From assembly GCA_037178855.1 (NCBI GenBank), contig JASJZC010000006.1, forward strand, positions 6,758,001-6,822,000: 64,000 nt of DNA, given 5' to 3'. The first letter of the stretch is position 1. Each line of letters starts with the position of its first letter. The notes under the pieces were generated by a model. That model saw only the letters and a program-made list of their open reading frames with translations, was not told the DNA's origin and did no database searches. This DNA comes from Oscheius sp. JU75 (Eukaryota > Nematoda > Chromadorea > Rhabditida > Rhabditidae). A program made the translations under genes and the position numbers. This document shows positions 19,942-34,900 of the stretch, in pieces.

Positions 19942-22900
19942 ATGGCTGCCGAAGAGAGAGCACAATGGGTCGACATACAGCTGAATACATTTGCCAATTG
20001 GATGAACCAACAGGTGCTGCTGGAATTCGATCCATGTCCTTTGGTTGTTGTTGACTGCCAAACATGGGAAAGCTCCAACAGTTTTTCAATCCAGTTTTTC
20101 TTTCAATAGTGTTTTCAAATTCACTGTGGGTCTCATCATGAGTCTCAACACCTTCGTTACTATCACCAGCTGAAGAGTACCTGTTGTGAAGTTTAGGTTT
20201 ATCTAGAAGAGCTAGTTTCTTTGGTGGGATTCTCTTTTGGTTTCGCCCTTTCAACCCATAAACTTTTGATTCCTCTTTTTATAGCTTCAAAGACAATATT
20301 TCTAAGAAGACTGGTCTGGTTCTTATACCTTGACCAACAACAATCTGCAGAGAGTTCCGCGAAAAGTTTAAATGTAAACTGAGACTACGTAAAATATGGG
20401 CATATCTTCTGTTTTGCCTCTGAAGTTCAGTGCACTTTTGATAGTTTTTCACATTTATCTCACCAACAAATCGTGTGTTTTCAGCTTGGGTCCAACTTGG
20501 TCCACGCCTTACCCGATGATCTATCCGATGGAGTTCTGTTGATCCGACTGGTTGAAGCCCTCCAGGGAAGACGCTACTTCGGCAAAGTGAGTTTTCCCCA
20601 AAACCCCTGAAGCATCAATAGAATCTTTTTGAAAAAAATGCAGCGGGCGGAAACACAGCCACAGACGTTTGTTGACACGTCCGCTCTCGAGTGCGCGCTG
20701 ATGGAGACGTAGAGAACAGTAAATGGAACACTCTCTGACTGGAGAAATGTTGCCAATGGCTCGGTTTTCAGATCTACGAGGACAGTCCGACGGAGATACA
20801 GAAGCTGATGAATGTGCAGATGGCCCTGGACGCGTTGAGAGAGGATGGTGTTAAGACAGTCAACATAGGTGCGTGCCTAATCTTCCCTCGGCCCGGTCCC
20901 TTGAAAATTCAAATATTTGGGTTTCTTTGCAGGTAGCCAGGATATTGTTGAGGGGAACACGAAGCTAATTCTTGGTCTAATGTGGAGTATCGTTCAGCGG
21001 TATCAGATCGCCTCCAAGACGAAGATACCTCCGAAGAAGCTGGTCATGGCCTGGATGCAGGTTTCCTTCTTTGTTTTTCTCTTGTAAAATCTGTCTTTAG
21101 TCAGTCCTCCCGGAACTCAAACTCACCAACTTTCGAACCGCCTGGAACGATGGTCGGGCACTCAGTGCGCTTCTGGAATACTGTCAGCCAGGTCTCTGTC
21201 CCGAATGGAATAGGCTGGACAAGAGTAGAAGGTGAGTCTTTATGACTTCTGTTCCAATAGTAGTATCTTAGCTTGGAGAACTGCAAACGAGCACTATTGC
21301 TGGCGGAACAATATTTGGGTGTGCCAAGAATCATCTCCGCGGAACATCTGTGTTCTCCGCATCTCGACGAGCTGTCAACCATCACCTACCTCAGCTACTT
21401 CATCACAAGAGGAGGACCTGGATATCGGGCAACGCTGCAGAAGGCACAGGCGGTAGGTCCATATAGACTAGAGACAGTTTGACAGGGGCGAAAGAACGGG
21501 CGAGAGATTGGAAGATACAGGTCGACTTGGTCAGAGCCTAGGATTCTTTTAAAAGTACTTGGCTGGGATATGATTAGGTTGAATCGGACAGGGTGAGAGA
21601 CAGGTAGTTTGTCAGAGAAAAAGCAGTAGTAGTGATAAGAAAACTTGAGAGCAGTCTAGTAGACAAATAATACTCATTCGTATGCCCACTTGACGACTTT
21701 TATCTTTTACTCTGACATTCATCAATATTTTAGCTCTTGCCGGAAATCGAACTGCACGACGTCGATGACAGTTGGTCGGACGGCTACCTCCTTGCCTTGC
21801 TCATCTCTGCCGTCGGCGGGGACCAGCTACCGGTAGATCAATGGCACTACAACACCTTCAACGACTGCGTCAAGAATGTCAGCGAAGGTAAATAGCCCTA
21901 TTTGCCCTTATCCGGAATTTTTTTTTGCAGCACTCGAGGCTGCCGTCGCAATAGGAGTTGGTTCCCTAGTGGGACCGGAAGATATTGCCCATCCTCAGGT
22001 AACTACTTCATTTTTCTCAGAAACATGAACCCTAGGGTGAACATTTGGGAACGATGGCTCTGGTCGCAGCACTCTGTTCTGTCAGTCCTATTCCACAAAC
22101 TACAATAACCCAGTGTTTTGTCAATCAACAAGTCAATTTGGATCTGGCGTTTGCCGAGGGAAATGAGGTTCGAGTAGACGATCTCCAAATCAAAGGTAGG
22201 CTTTCATTTTTTTTTCTTTCGATATCAGCGATCTACATCGTTACCCATTTTCGTCTATCCTAGCATATTCTGTCAATATTCTGTCTACGAGCCCGTTTCT
22301 TACTTTTCATACTGTTCCTGTCAACCGTTTCATTTCAAACCCTCTAAATCTGGTCATCTCTTATCTGTTTCATAAGATTCTGCCATCTTGTCCATTGTAC
22401 CCAGTCGCCTTCTTCGTATTCAGCTCTCGTTGTCCAACAACCAAATTCTGACACTTTCAGATCCTGTCGAGCATGAGCATGTTCACATTAATCACTTTCT
22501 TTCTCTTCTCCATACTCTTTCCACCTGTTCCACTATTCTCTCAGTGCCATGATAGGCTCGATGCTTTGTACATAGCCAGAGCAACACACTATATTGGTAC
22601 CTCAAATGAGTTTTTCAGTGATTGGTCCTCATGGAAGAGAGTTGAGTTCTTCGCATCTCCGTCTCCGAAAAAGTCGCACCACTGCCGGAGCTGTAATTTC
22701 ACTCGTCCCATCAGAAGAAGGCTTCCATCAGGTCAGTGCTTTTATTTATTTTTTTCTCGTATTCCAACTGCGACCAGCCTTGGTAGCTAAGACCTTGACT
22801 TGCGTGCCTTATTTATTGCCCATCGCCGGCTACCCCTCCCCGTCGTCGATCGCCCCTCCCTCTTCATTTTTGTAAACATTCTCTCTTTACTCTATTTCTT

Positions 22901-25900
22901 TTTTCTTTTCAAAAGGAAAAAGACTTAATTAAAGAGGGCAGTAGGTGATACCTTGACTGACAGTCTCGCCTTGACCCAACGACCTCGGTTTTCCGGTCGG
23001 CCCGTGTCACTTTGCGTTATTGTCCGCAATTATGGAGCGCGTTTTGAACCCACTGGGCAGGCATGGCAGCCGAGTATCATTTAGACAAATCCCTTTTGTA
23101 ACTTTCGCTTTTTTCTGTTTGTGTCTTCTTGCCTGAAAGATCTTTTTCCTATGTTCTTGCACATTTCTCGCCTGAACTGACCAGATCTGAACTCTTCCAG
23201 CCACTATAGTAGATCCAAGCTTCTTATCCCTTCAAAGCAAAATGCTATGTGAAAACGGATATTAGTCTACTGCTCTTTTGTCTAGCGTGTACCAATATCC
23301 TACTGGTTTAACTGTTGCAAGCTACGGACAGATTTCAAAGCTTCCGATATTCTTTCTCTTGTCTTTGCTGTATATCTTTCCCATATGTAGAAAAGATTTT
23401 TATCACTGCGGATTTTTCTCTGTAATTTCTTGACTACACGGACAACCTGTTGCCTGAAAATGAGACCGGAAGATTCAAAGATCTTACAATCTTACTAGAT
23501 CGAAACAAAATGACTTCGCAACAGAAGTTTGGTTCGGATACATCACTCGATAGTTAACGTTCAATTTCATTTTTTTCTCTAATCTTCCAATTAGTGGATA
23601 GTAAGATTGGCAAGCATTGCTTCCGCTCAATCATTGGCCAAATTCCAAGCAGCAGGTTTAGAGCGAGCGAGATTGAGCTGTCACGTACCGAGAAAGGTCG
23701 ACTGTCAACTGCTTGATAAAAATCGCAACTATTTGTTGCAAGATTTTTACGCGAAAACTGTCAGGAATGCCGTTCAACAACCTTTAGTTCTTGATAACAA
23801 TACTATAACGAACAAATCTCTTGTATCCCATTGACGGATAGTACTTCCGACTGACAAAAAAAGGGGAAGATGACGAGGGGTTTGACAACAAAAGAAGCCT
23901 TGTTTGTCATTACCTTCGCCCCCTGCTGCCATTCATTCAATCAAATGACGGGTAACACGGGCAGTGAGAGTCATTCGATCGATACAGACACGAGCGTGAA
24001 CTGATTTGTAGTAAAAAGGTGTGATTAGGCAGTTTGTTGTGTCTTTTTCTGGGTGCGCGAGTCAGGAAAACAGTTGTCTTGTGACAGAAACCCATCGCCG
24101 GTCCTTCTCTCTTGTTGACTTCCATCTCTCTCGCTGTATTTTTAGAATATTCGGGATCCCGCCATGATCATATCCAATATCCAAGTCCAAGCTATTTTAA
24201 TCTTCATATTTCGTTGTAGCATCTTGACTTGTAGAGAAAGAGAGAGAGAGAGAGTAAATCAATAGTCTTCTGACTGCATCAAAACTATCAGAGCAATTTT
24301 CGCATTTCCTTTTCCGCTTCATTTTAACACCCTCCTTCCGTTTATATCTGTACCTCAGATCAATACGACAACCTCTCTCCTTCGATCATTTGTTTAGCTT
24401 TCAATATTGTTTCTCTTGTCCAAGCCTAAAAGACTTAAGTCACCTTCCACCTTTCTTCTTCTCGCCCTCCCTTCTTGGCCGGTTGCCAGTCGTAAACACG
24501 GCAATCCGCTTAGACCTTGCAACATGCGCGCGAGAATTCCGTCGCCATCTTCTAATCCACTTGTTTCTTTTTCAGGTTCGAATCTTCTGCCAGGGGACGG
24601 AACTCCCGTCCTCGCCGATTTCGTTGCACGTGCTCACGGCTGACGAGTCTCGAGCAGCCTCACGTGTCACCAATCTCAGTCCATCTAGAGCTGTTGAATC
24701 GAGCGCAGCCTACAAGGAGCCGATAGTTGAGACGAGAGAGATTATTAGACGGATAGAACATCGTATTGTGGAAAGACGATCGCCGGCCATTGTTGAGAGA
24801 CAAGACTCGGACGTTGACATATCACACAAGCCGTTTGCGCTCAGAAGGCAGCATATTATCAAACAGTTGGAGGCTCACAGTAGTCAGGTGAGTCACAAAG
24901 AGAGGTCGTTTGATATTAGAAATTGAAAGCAAGATAGTTGACCACAAAATGGAAAATCTGTTTTCAGCAACAAGCAGTAGCAGCAGCAGCTCAACAAGCC
25001 CCATCACACTCCCAGGTGCCTCGCAAATCCCCAAAATCTCCTTCGGAAGCAGTGCTTCTCGAAGCCTCAGCCCATCGAGAAATGCCGCTTACGCGAACAG
25101 CCGACGTCGGACTGGTCTCCTTCTCCGGCCTTACAGAACCCTGCTCCGTCGGCTCAATTGTGGAAGTCGTGGTCAGTTCTCGATAAGCATCTCCGTGTCC
25201 CCGTTTTTCTCACTCTCTACACACCTTTTTAACCGACCAGTTCACGCTCGACCGCTTTCAGATAAATGCTCACGGAGACGTCGCCACAGGAACTGTCTAT
25301 GTTGATGCAGTAGCCCCGAGTGGACGCGTTGTGAACTGTCACGTCGGAAAGAGACATAACAGCTACATGGCGACTTTTAATCCGGACGAAGTCGGTGAGT
25401 GCTTGGTAGTCATAAAATGATTCCCCCAGTTGACAGACAAGTGATAGCCAGTCAGATCGAAGGGGCCGATATCCATCGCGACCTCGGACGGCGCCTGTAT
25501 AATTCTCCTTACCGGGGGCTACAAGGTTGAAAACGGGAGAGAGAACTAACTGTCTCCACGAGAGATCTATGAGAACTGATAAAGCTAGACTCAACTTCTT
25601 TAAAGGCCACTTAATCTGTTGGAATTGAATGAGCCAACTGATTTTGAAAGGGATAGAGCCTTTAGTACTAACAAAAGGTCGCCTTTCTAGAAGAGAGACA
25701 ATGCTATTCAATATGAGTCAAGCCCTTGGCATTCCCTGATTCGGTCCTTTCAGGTCTCTGGAAAATTGGAATTCTGTACGAGGGAGAACACATCAGAGGC
25801 AGTCCCTTCTCGTGCAATGTCTTCGATGCCGGACTGGTCAATGTCTACGGTCTGGACGTGGGTCTAGTAGGTCAAGAACTTCGCTTCACAGTCGACACAA

Positions 25901-28900
25901 AACAGGCGGGAGCAGGGAAACCCCAGGTATGTTGTATGTCTCTCTCGGTATAAGGAATCCGAGCGATTCTGTCTCTGCAATCTCTGGAGATCGCGCACTG
26001 TCTTGCCGCCTAGTTCTGCCGATTGATCACTATATGATAGCAATACGCCCACCCTTGAACCATCACCTCTCCCTTGTGTACTCCACTTTCAACCACTCCC
26101 CTTTCCATTTTCAGGTATCCGTTTTTCACAACGGCAGAGAGGTTCCGAGCAGTGTTGCCGCCCTTGGGGACGAGTACAGAGTCACTTTCGTCCCGGACGG
26201 AGCCGGTCAATACAAAATCCACGTTTTGTACAATCGGATGGAAGTCAAAGGTAGGATTCTTCTTGTTTACTTCGCGACCGCCATTCTCGCTCCTTTTCTC
26301 TTTACAGTTTAAAATTGTGTGTGTCTCTGTCGCCCAAATGGCGCGCTTTTTCTTTTTCAGACAGTTAGTTGACACTCGCCGCTCATTTCGTAGCTATTAA
26401 TTCACTCCTCTTATTTATTTTCTTGACTTCTCTTTGAACTGAAAATTGAGACAGAACTTCCTTCATCCTATAACCCTTACGGTCGGAAGTGATTCCAATA
26501 CTGAGGCTTTTATTTTTTCCGTTATTCTTCCGATCAATTTCCAATGCTTCAGCCAACTATAAGTTCAATAGTTGCTGTTCATTAAATACACATTCTATGG
26601 ATCTCACAATAACTTTCTTCTTCCTAAATCTGGGAACTTTCGTTCCAGTTAGTTTCATTTATTGTAGCCTAAAAGTACAGAGCGATATCCTTCATTGTTG
26701 ACATAAAGTGTGGAATCGTTTAACAGACAAGCTGACAGAACACCACAAACCTTCTCTTCAGGCTCCCCCTTCATCCTGGATATCGCCGACGCGTCGTCGG
26801 TCTCTGTCTACGGCGAGAACCTTCGGGTAGCTTCCGTCGGACAAGAGGCCTCCTTCCAAGTCCACGCGGTAGGAGCCGACCCAAAGGACATCACCGTCCT
26901 CATAACAGGTTAACAACTAGCTTATTTGTTTTCGTGTTAGTGTCTGTGTCCCTGTGTGACTGTGTGTCCATTCGTCCATCTCGTCCATTCTCGTCACACG
27001 TCCAGCTTTCTGTGTTCACTCTGCTTCATTTCTTTGGTATTACCCATTTCTTCCGGTTCATGACTACTCGGTTCAGCTCCCTCGGGAAAAGTTACCCCGG
27101 CCTATGTTCAGCCAATGGAAGACAGTTCCTACAGGATTGCATGGAATCCCTCCGAGCCTGGTTAGTTTTTTGTTCTCGTTCAAGTTCCCTAAGTTCCTCC
27201 GGGGAACGCCGCAGCTGGTTTGCCCCCCGTGCCACTTGGAACCATTGCAATTGGCTGTTTGCCGAGTTAAACGAGCGCAAAAAGTCTTCAGAAACAACAC
27301 ATTGACTCGCGGAAACGGTGTCTCGGAAGTTTTTTTAATAATGAGTATTAAGTTTCCTCGGAATGCTCACCAGGGCCCAAAGATTATCAAGTTCGAGCTG
27401 GCGCGAAGTAGCAACTCTAAGCTTTGGTTGTGTTTTCTATCCGGACGCGTTATCATTGTCCTCGCTGCAAAGAAAATTTTACATGACAATGAGTACCAGA
27501 GGCATTTTACGGGCTAGCGGTGAATGAACATCGCACCAATGATAAAGATATAAAAATTCTCACGTCTCTGTAAACAAAGGTCAATCTCTTCCCAGGTGAG
27601 CACATGGTCGATGTTCGTCTCTACGACCAAAGTGTCTACGACTCTCCCTTCGCCTGCAATGTCGGAGCTCCGGAACGCGTCGCGGTGAGAGGAATGCCTC
27701 GTCGGATTCAAGCAGAAAGAGATCTCGGAAATGACCTCAGTTTCGAGAGTAGGTTATTTCTAGAATTACTTGAGTTGCAAGTGTCAACAGATAGGGAAAA
27801 CAACTGTGCTCCCGGTGGCATTGGCAAACAGATCCGCGCGGCATTCCTTCGGGAACGCGCACTTCTGGAAAACTCTCTTCTTATTGATTTGCACAAACTG
27901 ACTAATAAACAGGCCTTTTGACCATCCTTTTCTACATTTCACAACCTCTTTCGACCTTTTGAGCCCGATGAGAATCGCTTATTGAGCGCGCGACAGAGAG
28001 AAGGGCATTCGTCAGTCCCCTCGGCACAATGCCACTCACTTTTCAATATATTTGTCTGTGTTCCAAGTCCGGTTCCGGCAAACGGCCCCACCAAAAAGGT
28101 CTGTCATCGCTCCCTCACGCTTCTTTACTTGAGTGCATCGAGTGGAAATTATACTTTCGATAGTTTTAGTAATAGCAGCCAATCAAAAAAAAACAGTAGA
28201 TTTAAATATTTGTACCACTGAAATGTATCAACTGCGAGAATTTTCAGTTCCGAAATCTGTTTTTCTTACCTGAGCAAACTCAAAAGGATTCTAGCTATCA
28301 TTCTTTGTGGACTCCGGTAAATTTGAAATTTGTTGTTGATTGTGACTTTGTGACGTTGAAGTTAACACAGAAAGTCAAGTGAGGGCTTCACTTTCCAGTA
28401 GGTGCAATCCCTAAGATCAGCACTGTTTTGTTTATCTTTTCGACTTACTTAGTCGACCTTTCTACAAATATTTTGCAGTTGACGCCTCGTCTGCCGGCTC
28501 CGGCAACCTCGAGATTATGGTCAACGGTGGTCGAGTAGAATGCCGGGTGAAAGAAATCGGCACCCGACAGTACTTGGCCATCTTCACACCCACACAGGTA
28601 AGGTTTCTGATTATAGACAAATAGACAAGTTTAGTCAATGACTCACACGGTTGAGATGAGGTTCAATGGTCAAGAAGTGCCCGGTTCGCCGTGGAAGATT
28701 CCCATTGAAGACAAGACGGAAAAGAGAAGAGACATGGCTAAGACACAATCATTCTACAGTGAACTCTGTGGAGCTGGTCTGGTCCGAGCCCCGGTCAATC
28801 GAATTGCCACTTTTGAAATTTCTGGAGATGGTCTGGAGTTCCCGGACATCAAGGCGCAGATCTACGGACCCGATGGAAAAGAGCATCCGGTTCGGGTCAT

Positions 28901-31900
28901 CCCACGTGGAAATGGAAAATACACGGCAGAGTACAAGATTGAAAAAGTAGGTAGTAGTAAAGGAGGTACCACGGTTCGACTGCACGCAAAATTGTATACT
29001 GAAGAAATAATGCATTTTTGCGTTTTCCGATGCCTTTGACTCAACGTTTCAAAGCAAAAAGAGATTAACTGTTTGAATTAATTTTAACGCTATGGACATT
29101 GCTTTACAGGTCGGAGAGCACCAACTGACCGTGTGGATAGCGGGTAGAAAGGTGGATGGTAGTCCTCTTCCCGTAGCCGGTTACTCTGCCGACAACGTCA
29201 AGATTGAACCTCTCGGTGGTGGAGCAGTCGGTTCTCCCGTCCAATTTATTGGTGAGTAACAAGTAAAGAGAAAGAGGTGTTTTGTTATCTTCTCCTTTTT
29301 TGGTCATTCTCTCTTTCGCGGGAGAAGAGGCGGGGTTTGGGGGGCCACGGCACAGACCAGGCAGCCCCTCTCCCTTCCAAACATATTTGGAGTTTCCCCC
29401 GACAATAATCATAAGCCCATCGATTGTTGTCGATGGCTGAGCCTCCTCCGGAGACTGTTGTCCGGGAACACTACAAAAAAGTCCAATACTATTCACAACT
29501 ATATGTCGTTCCTGCAGTTGACGCAATCGATGCCGGCAAGGGACAGCTCGAGATCAGTGTCAATCAGGGCCGTGTCCCCAACAATGTTCAGATGCAAGGA
29601 GCTGGACGGTGAGATGAAGCTCTGAATGAAATGAGAGAATAGTTTAGGTGTCTGGTGACTTTCATCCCTCAGCACCCTGGAACTTACGTGATTGACGTCT
29701 CATTCAATGGAGAGCCGGTTCATGGTAAGAGGGTTTCTCTTCAAGCAACTTTCCACCTTTTTCGCTCTGTCTTAGCCGTAGTTTTATGCAAAGTGAAACC
29801 ATACCTTTATACCTTTATCTTAGGCAGCTTCCATATCTCTTTGGTAACAGGCTTCGTAGCTATTATTTCATAAGTTATGCCACAGAATCTTTACAATTTT
29901 TGAGAACATTCTCCTATGACTACTTTCGTATTATGTTGTGGCCCGTTCCTTTTCTTCTGGCTGATTGTTCGTAGTCGGCACACACCAGCCAGTAAACATT
30001 TATTAGTTACCAAGGCGTCGTTTCCTAATTTCTTCCTCCCTAATTTCCTCCCCAAACACAATTTGCAATCAATTGACGATCCTTTCTTCAATGGTGTGAC
30101 CACGGTTCAGATTGGAAGCAATGGCAGAAAAGACGGGTTACGGAGCTTTTTATAGGCGTTGCTGTAAACGGGGGAAAATAGAAAACAGACGTTGAGGAAG
30201 AACAGCTGTTTTGGACTTTTGTGTTTCTCCTTGGACCTTGTAAATGTTGTACCCGTATTATATCGTTCTAGAGTCAGAAAAGATAGGAGAAGCAGCTGGC
30301 ATAACAAATTATATTTTCCAGGCTGCCCGATCAAGGTGGACATTCTGCCGAAACAAGTCGGTCAACAGGTACAGGCCAACCTCACCCCGACAGCCGTTTC
30401 GACGGCCGTAAACGCCGGCAAGTTTTTTTTCCTGCCACAATTTCCCATCTATATACACGGGCTTTTTCCGCTCCCGAGGATACAACTGGTAAAACGTATA
30501 GAGCGCGATAGGTTTGTATCAGCCGCCGGGCAGACTAGTTCTCCCGCCGCGTCGAATTACCATAATCCGAGGCATTTGCGACGAGGTGTAGGTGTGGCAG
30601 AGTAGACTTGGGGCAAACGAACCTAATTGTTCGGTTTCAGGAGGAACATCCTCGATTTCGACGGCCTTCAGAACATCTCGATCCCCCGCTTCTCCAACTT
30701 CTCCGACACTTTTACGCCATGCCAGGCAGAGGAGCGAGGAGGCGAATCCGAGAAGTCCAACTCTGCTCAGAGATGCTAGAGGACGACAAGAACAGCCCTG
30801 GAAATCTGTAAGTCTGAAGCATGTACCAAAGGATACGACCTGATTCCAGAGCTACGCGCCGTCTGGTACATCGAGGGTGAGCAGTTCTTTGTCTCCTACT
30901 CGCCAATGGACAGCCACCAACGTTTACGACAAGATCTACGGAAACAAAGAAGAAAGAGATCGAGCCACTGAACGAACTCTCTCGCCCAGTGACCCCACCC
31001 GAACGCAGATCTTCTCAGAGACGACGACAACCACCCGAACTACGAGAACACCCTCTCCTGGAATCGGACATGGGGTCCGGTCGAAAGAGTTTGCCGAAAG
31101 ACATGAGACTGGCCGGTCACCATCCCCTGTCCAATACGAGAGACGTTACGAGTCGCCGTTCGCCTCGAGGACCCGAGATATTCCAATTAGGACGCCGTCT
31201 CCTCCACGATCCTCTTCTTACAGGAGTCCTTCTCCTGTTCGACAGGTTGAAAAGATCGATCCGATTGCTGAAGAAGAGACCAGAGAAAGGGCTAGAGCTT
31301 TGGAGAAGGACAGACAGCCGGCTACTGTTGGCTACACTGTCGCCCAGTATGGAGAGCCAGGAACAGTTAGACATTTTGGGGACACACTGGAGAGGAAGAC
31401 ACCGGAGCCAAGAGCCTCGTCACCTGGTTATGCTACAGTTTACGAGAGGTTCGAGAGAACAACAGAATGGCGGGAAGAGAAACCGCGACCAACGGCCGAA
31501 CCTCCAGTCATTTCGCCTTACAGAAAGGAAGATCGCAAACTGGAACGGGAGGCCACTCCACCGCCAGTCCCCGCAGCCCATCCAGAAAGGTGAGACTACT
31601 TGACTTACAAACATAACTTGTTGTTGAAGAGAGCCGAGTCCTGACTACACGACGGGAGTGACAACGCGGGTAATGAGATTAGGCTGACAACGGGGTCATT
31701 GTCTAACTTTCAGAAATCCGAACACGAGAGAACATCATCTTCGACTGGAAACGGTGTCTATCGCTATGACTATGAACCCGTCGAGAAGTGAGTAGTTTTT
31801 TTTTGTCTTCTGACGCGAAAAGTTTCCAGAAAGGGTGAACTTACTCGAGGGGCTACAGTAGCCGAGAATCTGGAGCACAATCACAAACCGAAAGTGGAGC

Positions 31901-34900
31901 ATTTCACCAGGACACAGTCCGAGATTTTGGCCAAAGAAGAAGACGTCATTCCGCCCATACACAGGACTGAGGAGAAGGACAACATCTACGACATGCCTCC
32001 CAAGTGAGTACACTCTTAATCAACTCTTTTTGAATTCGGTATGTAAATTTGCGAGGTTATTTGTATTTATAAACCTCTGACACCGTTTCCGAGTGTTTAA
32101 AGAAAGTCGAGACTATTGTCATACAAAAGATTTCAATCCGACCGTGCCGCCTTTTTAAATGGTTACTTGAAGCTTACCACTCGAAACGCGTCCATTCCAA
32201 AAACTTTTCATTTTCAGGGAAAGAACCCATTCTGAAGATCAACGTCGTGAATCTGAGCTGGCTCGAGTCAAGGCCGAAGATGAGACGATTCTCGAGAAGC
32301 ACGGCTTCCAGAGAAAGGTCATCCATGACCGATCCGTGGAATACGACGAGCCGATGGGATACATTCCCTCGAACGTCATTGAACATGCGGAGTCAAAGGA
32401 ACATCTTCCCGCAGAAAAGCACGAGCCTTATCTTCAAGCTCTTGAGCCTGTAGCTGAACTTCCTCAATCTCCCGTCCCTTCCACTAAGAGTACTCCTGCC
32501 ACAACACCCCGAACCAGTACCAAGTTCAAGAAGGATGTGAAGAATCAGAAGGTTTACGACTTCGGGAAGAGCAAGTTCACCTCGAAGCACGAGGTCATCA
32601 AGCGTGGAAAGGAGGTCGAAGTCAAGCTGGATTCTCTGAAGCTGGGAAAGGAAGACGTCTTGAGAGTTGTTGTCATGGGTAGTTAGATCTGTCGATGACT
32701 GATTTGAACTTCTTTCAGCTCCAATTCGTCCTCAGGCCACCGATGAACCAAAGGAAGTCGATACAAAGGTCAAGAAGAGTGGTAGCAAGTACGAGATCTC
32801 TTTCAAGCCCACCGACGTCGGAACTCATAAAGTAAGGCTTTTTTCCTTTTTTGTTTCATAACAGAAAGTGTTTTTTTATGACAACGAACGACATTTTAAA
32901 CTTGTTTCAGAAGCTAAACAATTACTGTAGTCACTACGAACGTTGCCCGTAATTACAGTGTTTCACAGCAACTCTGTTACGAGAAAGTTCAGACAGACAG
33001 ACAGACAGAGACGCGAGGACAATTTAAAATAGATAACTAATTACGGGAGATGTTGTGTGGGACTACTAGGAACTGTCGTTTCTGTGTTGCAAAAGTACCC
33101 AAAACAGTTGCGATTCATCCTGTAGCTCTGCACATTTCCAAAATTCAGGTCTTCGCCTACGTGAACGAGATCCAGCATCCACTGTCTCCTTTCGCCATTC
33201 GTGTCTACGACAGCTCACAGATTGTCGTTGGAGAGATTCCCTCGCAGTCTCACTTGAACGACACTGTCGAGTTCACAGTCGATGCTGGACGAGCTGGCTT
33301 TGGAAATCTCGAGATGGCTATCAAGGACTCTGATGGAGTCATCATTCCTTCGCATGTGGCTCAACTGGAGACAGGGTCTGCCAAGTGAGTTCTTTTTAGA
33401 TATTTCTTCTACTGCTGTTTTAGATTCCTGGTCACCTTCACTCCCGCCACAAAAGGACCTCACACTGTCAACATCACCTTCAATAAGGAGGTTCTTAAGA
33501 ATTCTCCTTTCGAGGTCCTGATTACTGATCCCATTGCTATTGAGACACCCGTCGGAGCTGCTTCTCCTCCCCAGTCCAAGAAAGATTTGAAGAAAGAAAA
33601 GGAACTGCACAAGAAGGAGGAAAAAGAAAGAGTCAAGAGGGAAAAGGAGGAGAAGGCTGCCACTCTCAAGGGACAGAAAAAGGTAGCTTGAAACCCGTTG
33701 CATTCTACCTGAAGTTTTTCAGAGTCGAAAGCACATTAGTAAGACAGCCGTGACTAAGATCCCTTCGTTGAGCCGAGTTGGTCAAGCCTCGGCTATTGTG
33801 ATCGAAGTAGCTGGTCAAGACCAGCTCTTAGTTACTGTACACGGTAAATACAGCGATTTTTCAGAAAAAGATAACTGTTTAGATACCCGTGTGAAAGTGT
33901 AAATGACTGAGATAAGTCTCTTTTAGAAAGCTCATCCTCCTTTTCAGATAGCAAGAAGAACCAGCTGGGAACGGACATCAAGGAGATTGAGCCAGGAGTC
34001 ATGCAGATCGAGTTCACTCCTACGCAAGTCGGTAAGGATCGATGAAGAACAGCGGTACTGATCATATTTATAGGCGACCATGAGATCGACGTCCGCTATG
34101 CTGGGGTTCCTGTCAATGCTTCGCCCTTCACCTGCCGAGCCTACGATCCGGCAATGATCAAAGTCGGAACAATTCCTAAAGGTCTCCTGGATAAAGAAGT
34201 CATCTTCATGGTCGATGCCTCAGAAGCCGGAGTTGGAAACCTCGAAGTGGCTGTGAATGACGGTCGAGTACCATCTCAAGCTCGTGCTCTGGGAGGTCAC
34301 AAGTACGACATCAGCTTTGTGCCGAAGGAGAATGTCGACCACACAATTTCGGTTCGATTCAACAATGAGCCGGTCCCTGGAAGCCCATTCATTTGTCATC
34401 TGGTCAATACCAGTGAGGCTCATGCTTCCGGACCTGGATTGGAGAGAATTCCCGTCGACGAAGAGGCCCAGATCTTTGTGCACTCGACCGACGATGCCCA
34501 TCCGGAAGTCAGAGTCCGAGATGTTCAAACAGTAGACATTCCGGTCAAGACTGTGAGGAAGAACGACTCGACTACCGTCGTCTCCTTCGTCCCGAAGACT
34601 GTTGGAAACCACCAAGTAGACATTTCGGTTCTTGGTGAGCCAATTCCTGGATCTCCTTTCACTGCTAAAGCTTACGATGCTCGAGAAGCCAAGCTCAGCC
34701 CTTGTGATTCGGCAACGGTCGGAAAACCAACGACATTTGTCATTGACGCTGCCCGAGCCGGAGCCGGAAACATGGAGATCATCGTCTCCGTTGACGGAAG
34801 AAATGTGCCAAACTTTGTCCAAGCTGAGGGTCAGGCCCGATTCAAGGTCTCCTTCACACCTCAAGAAGCCAGGGACCACTTGATAAGTGTCAAGTTCAAC

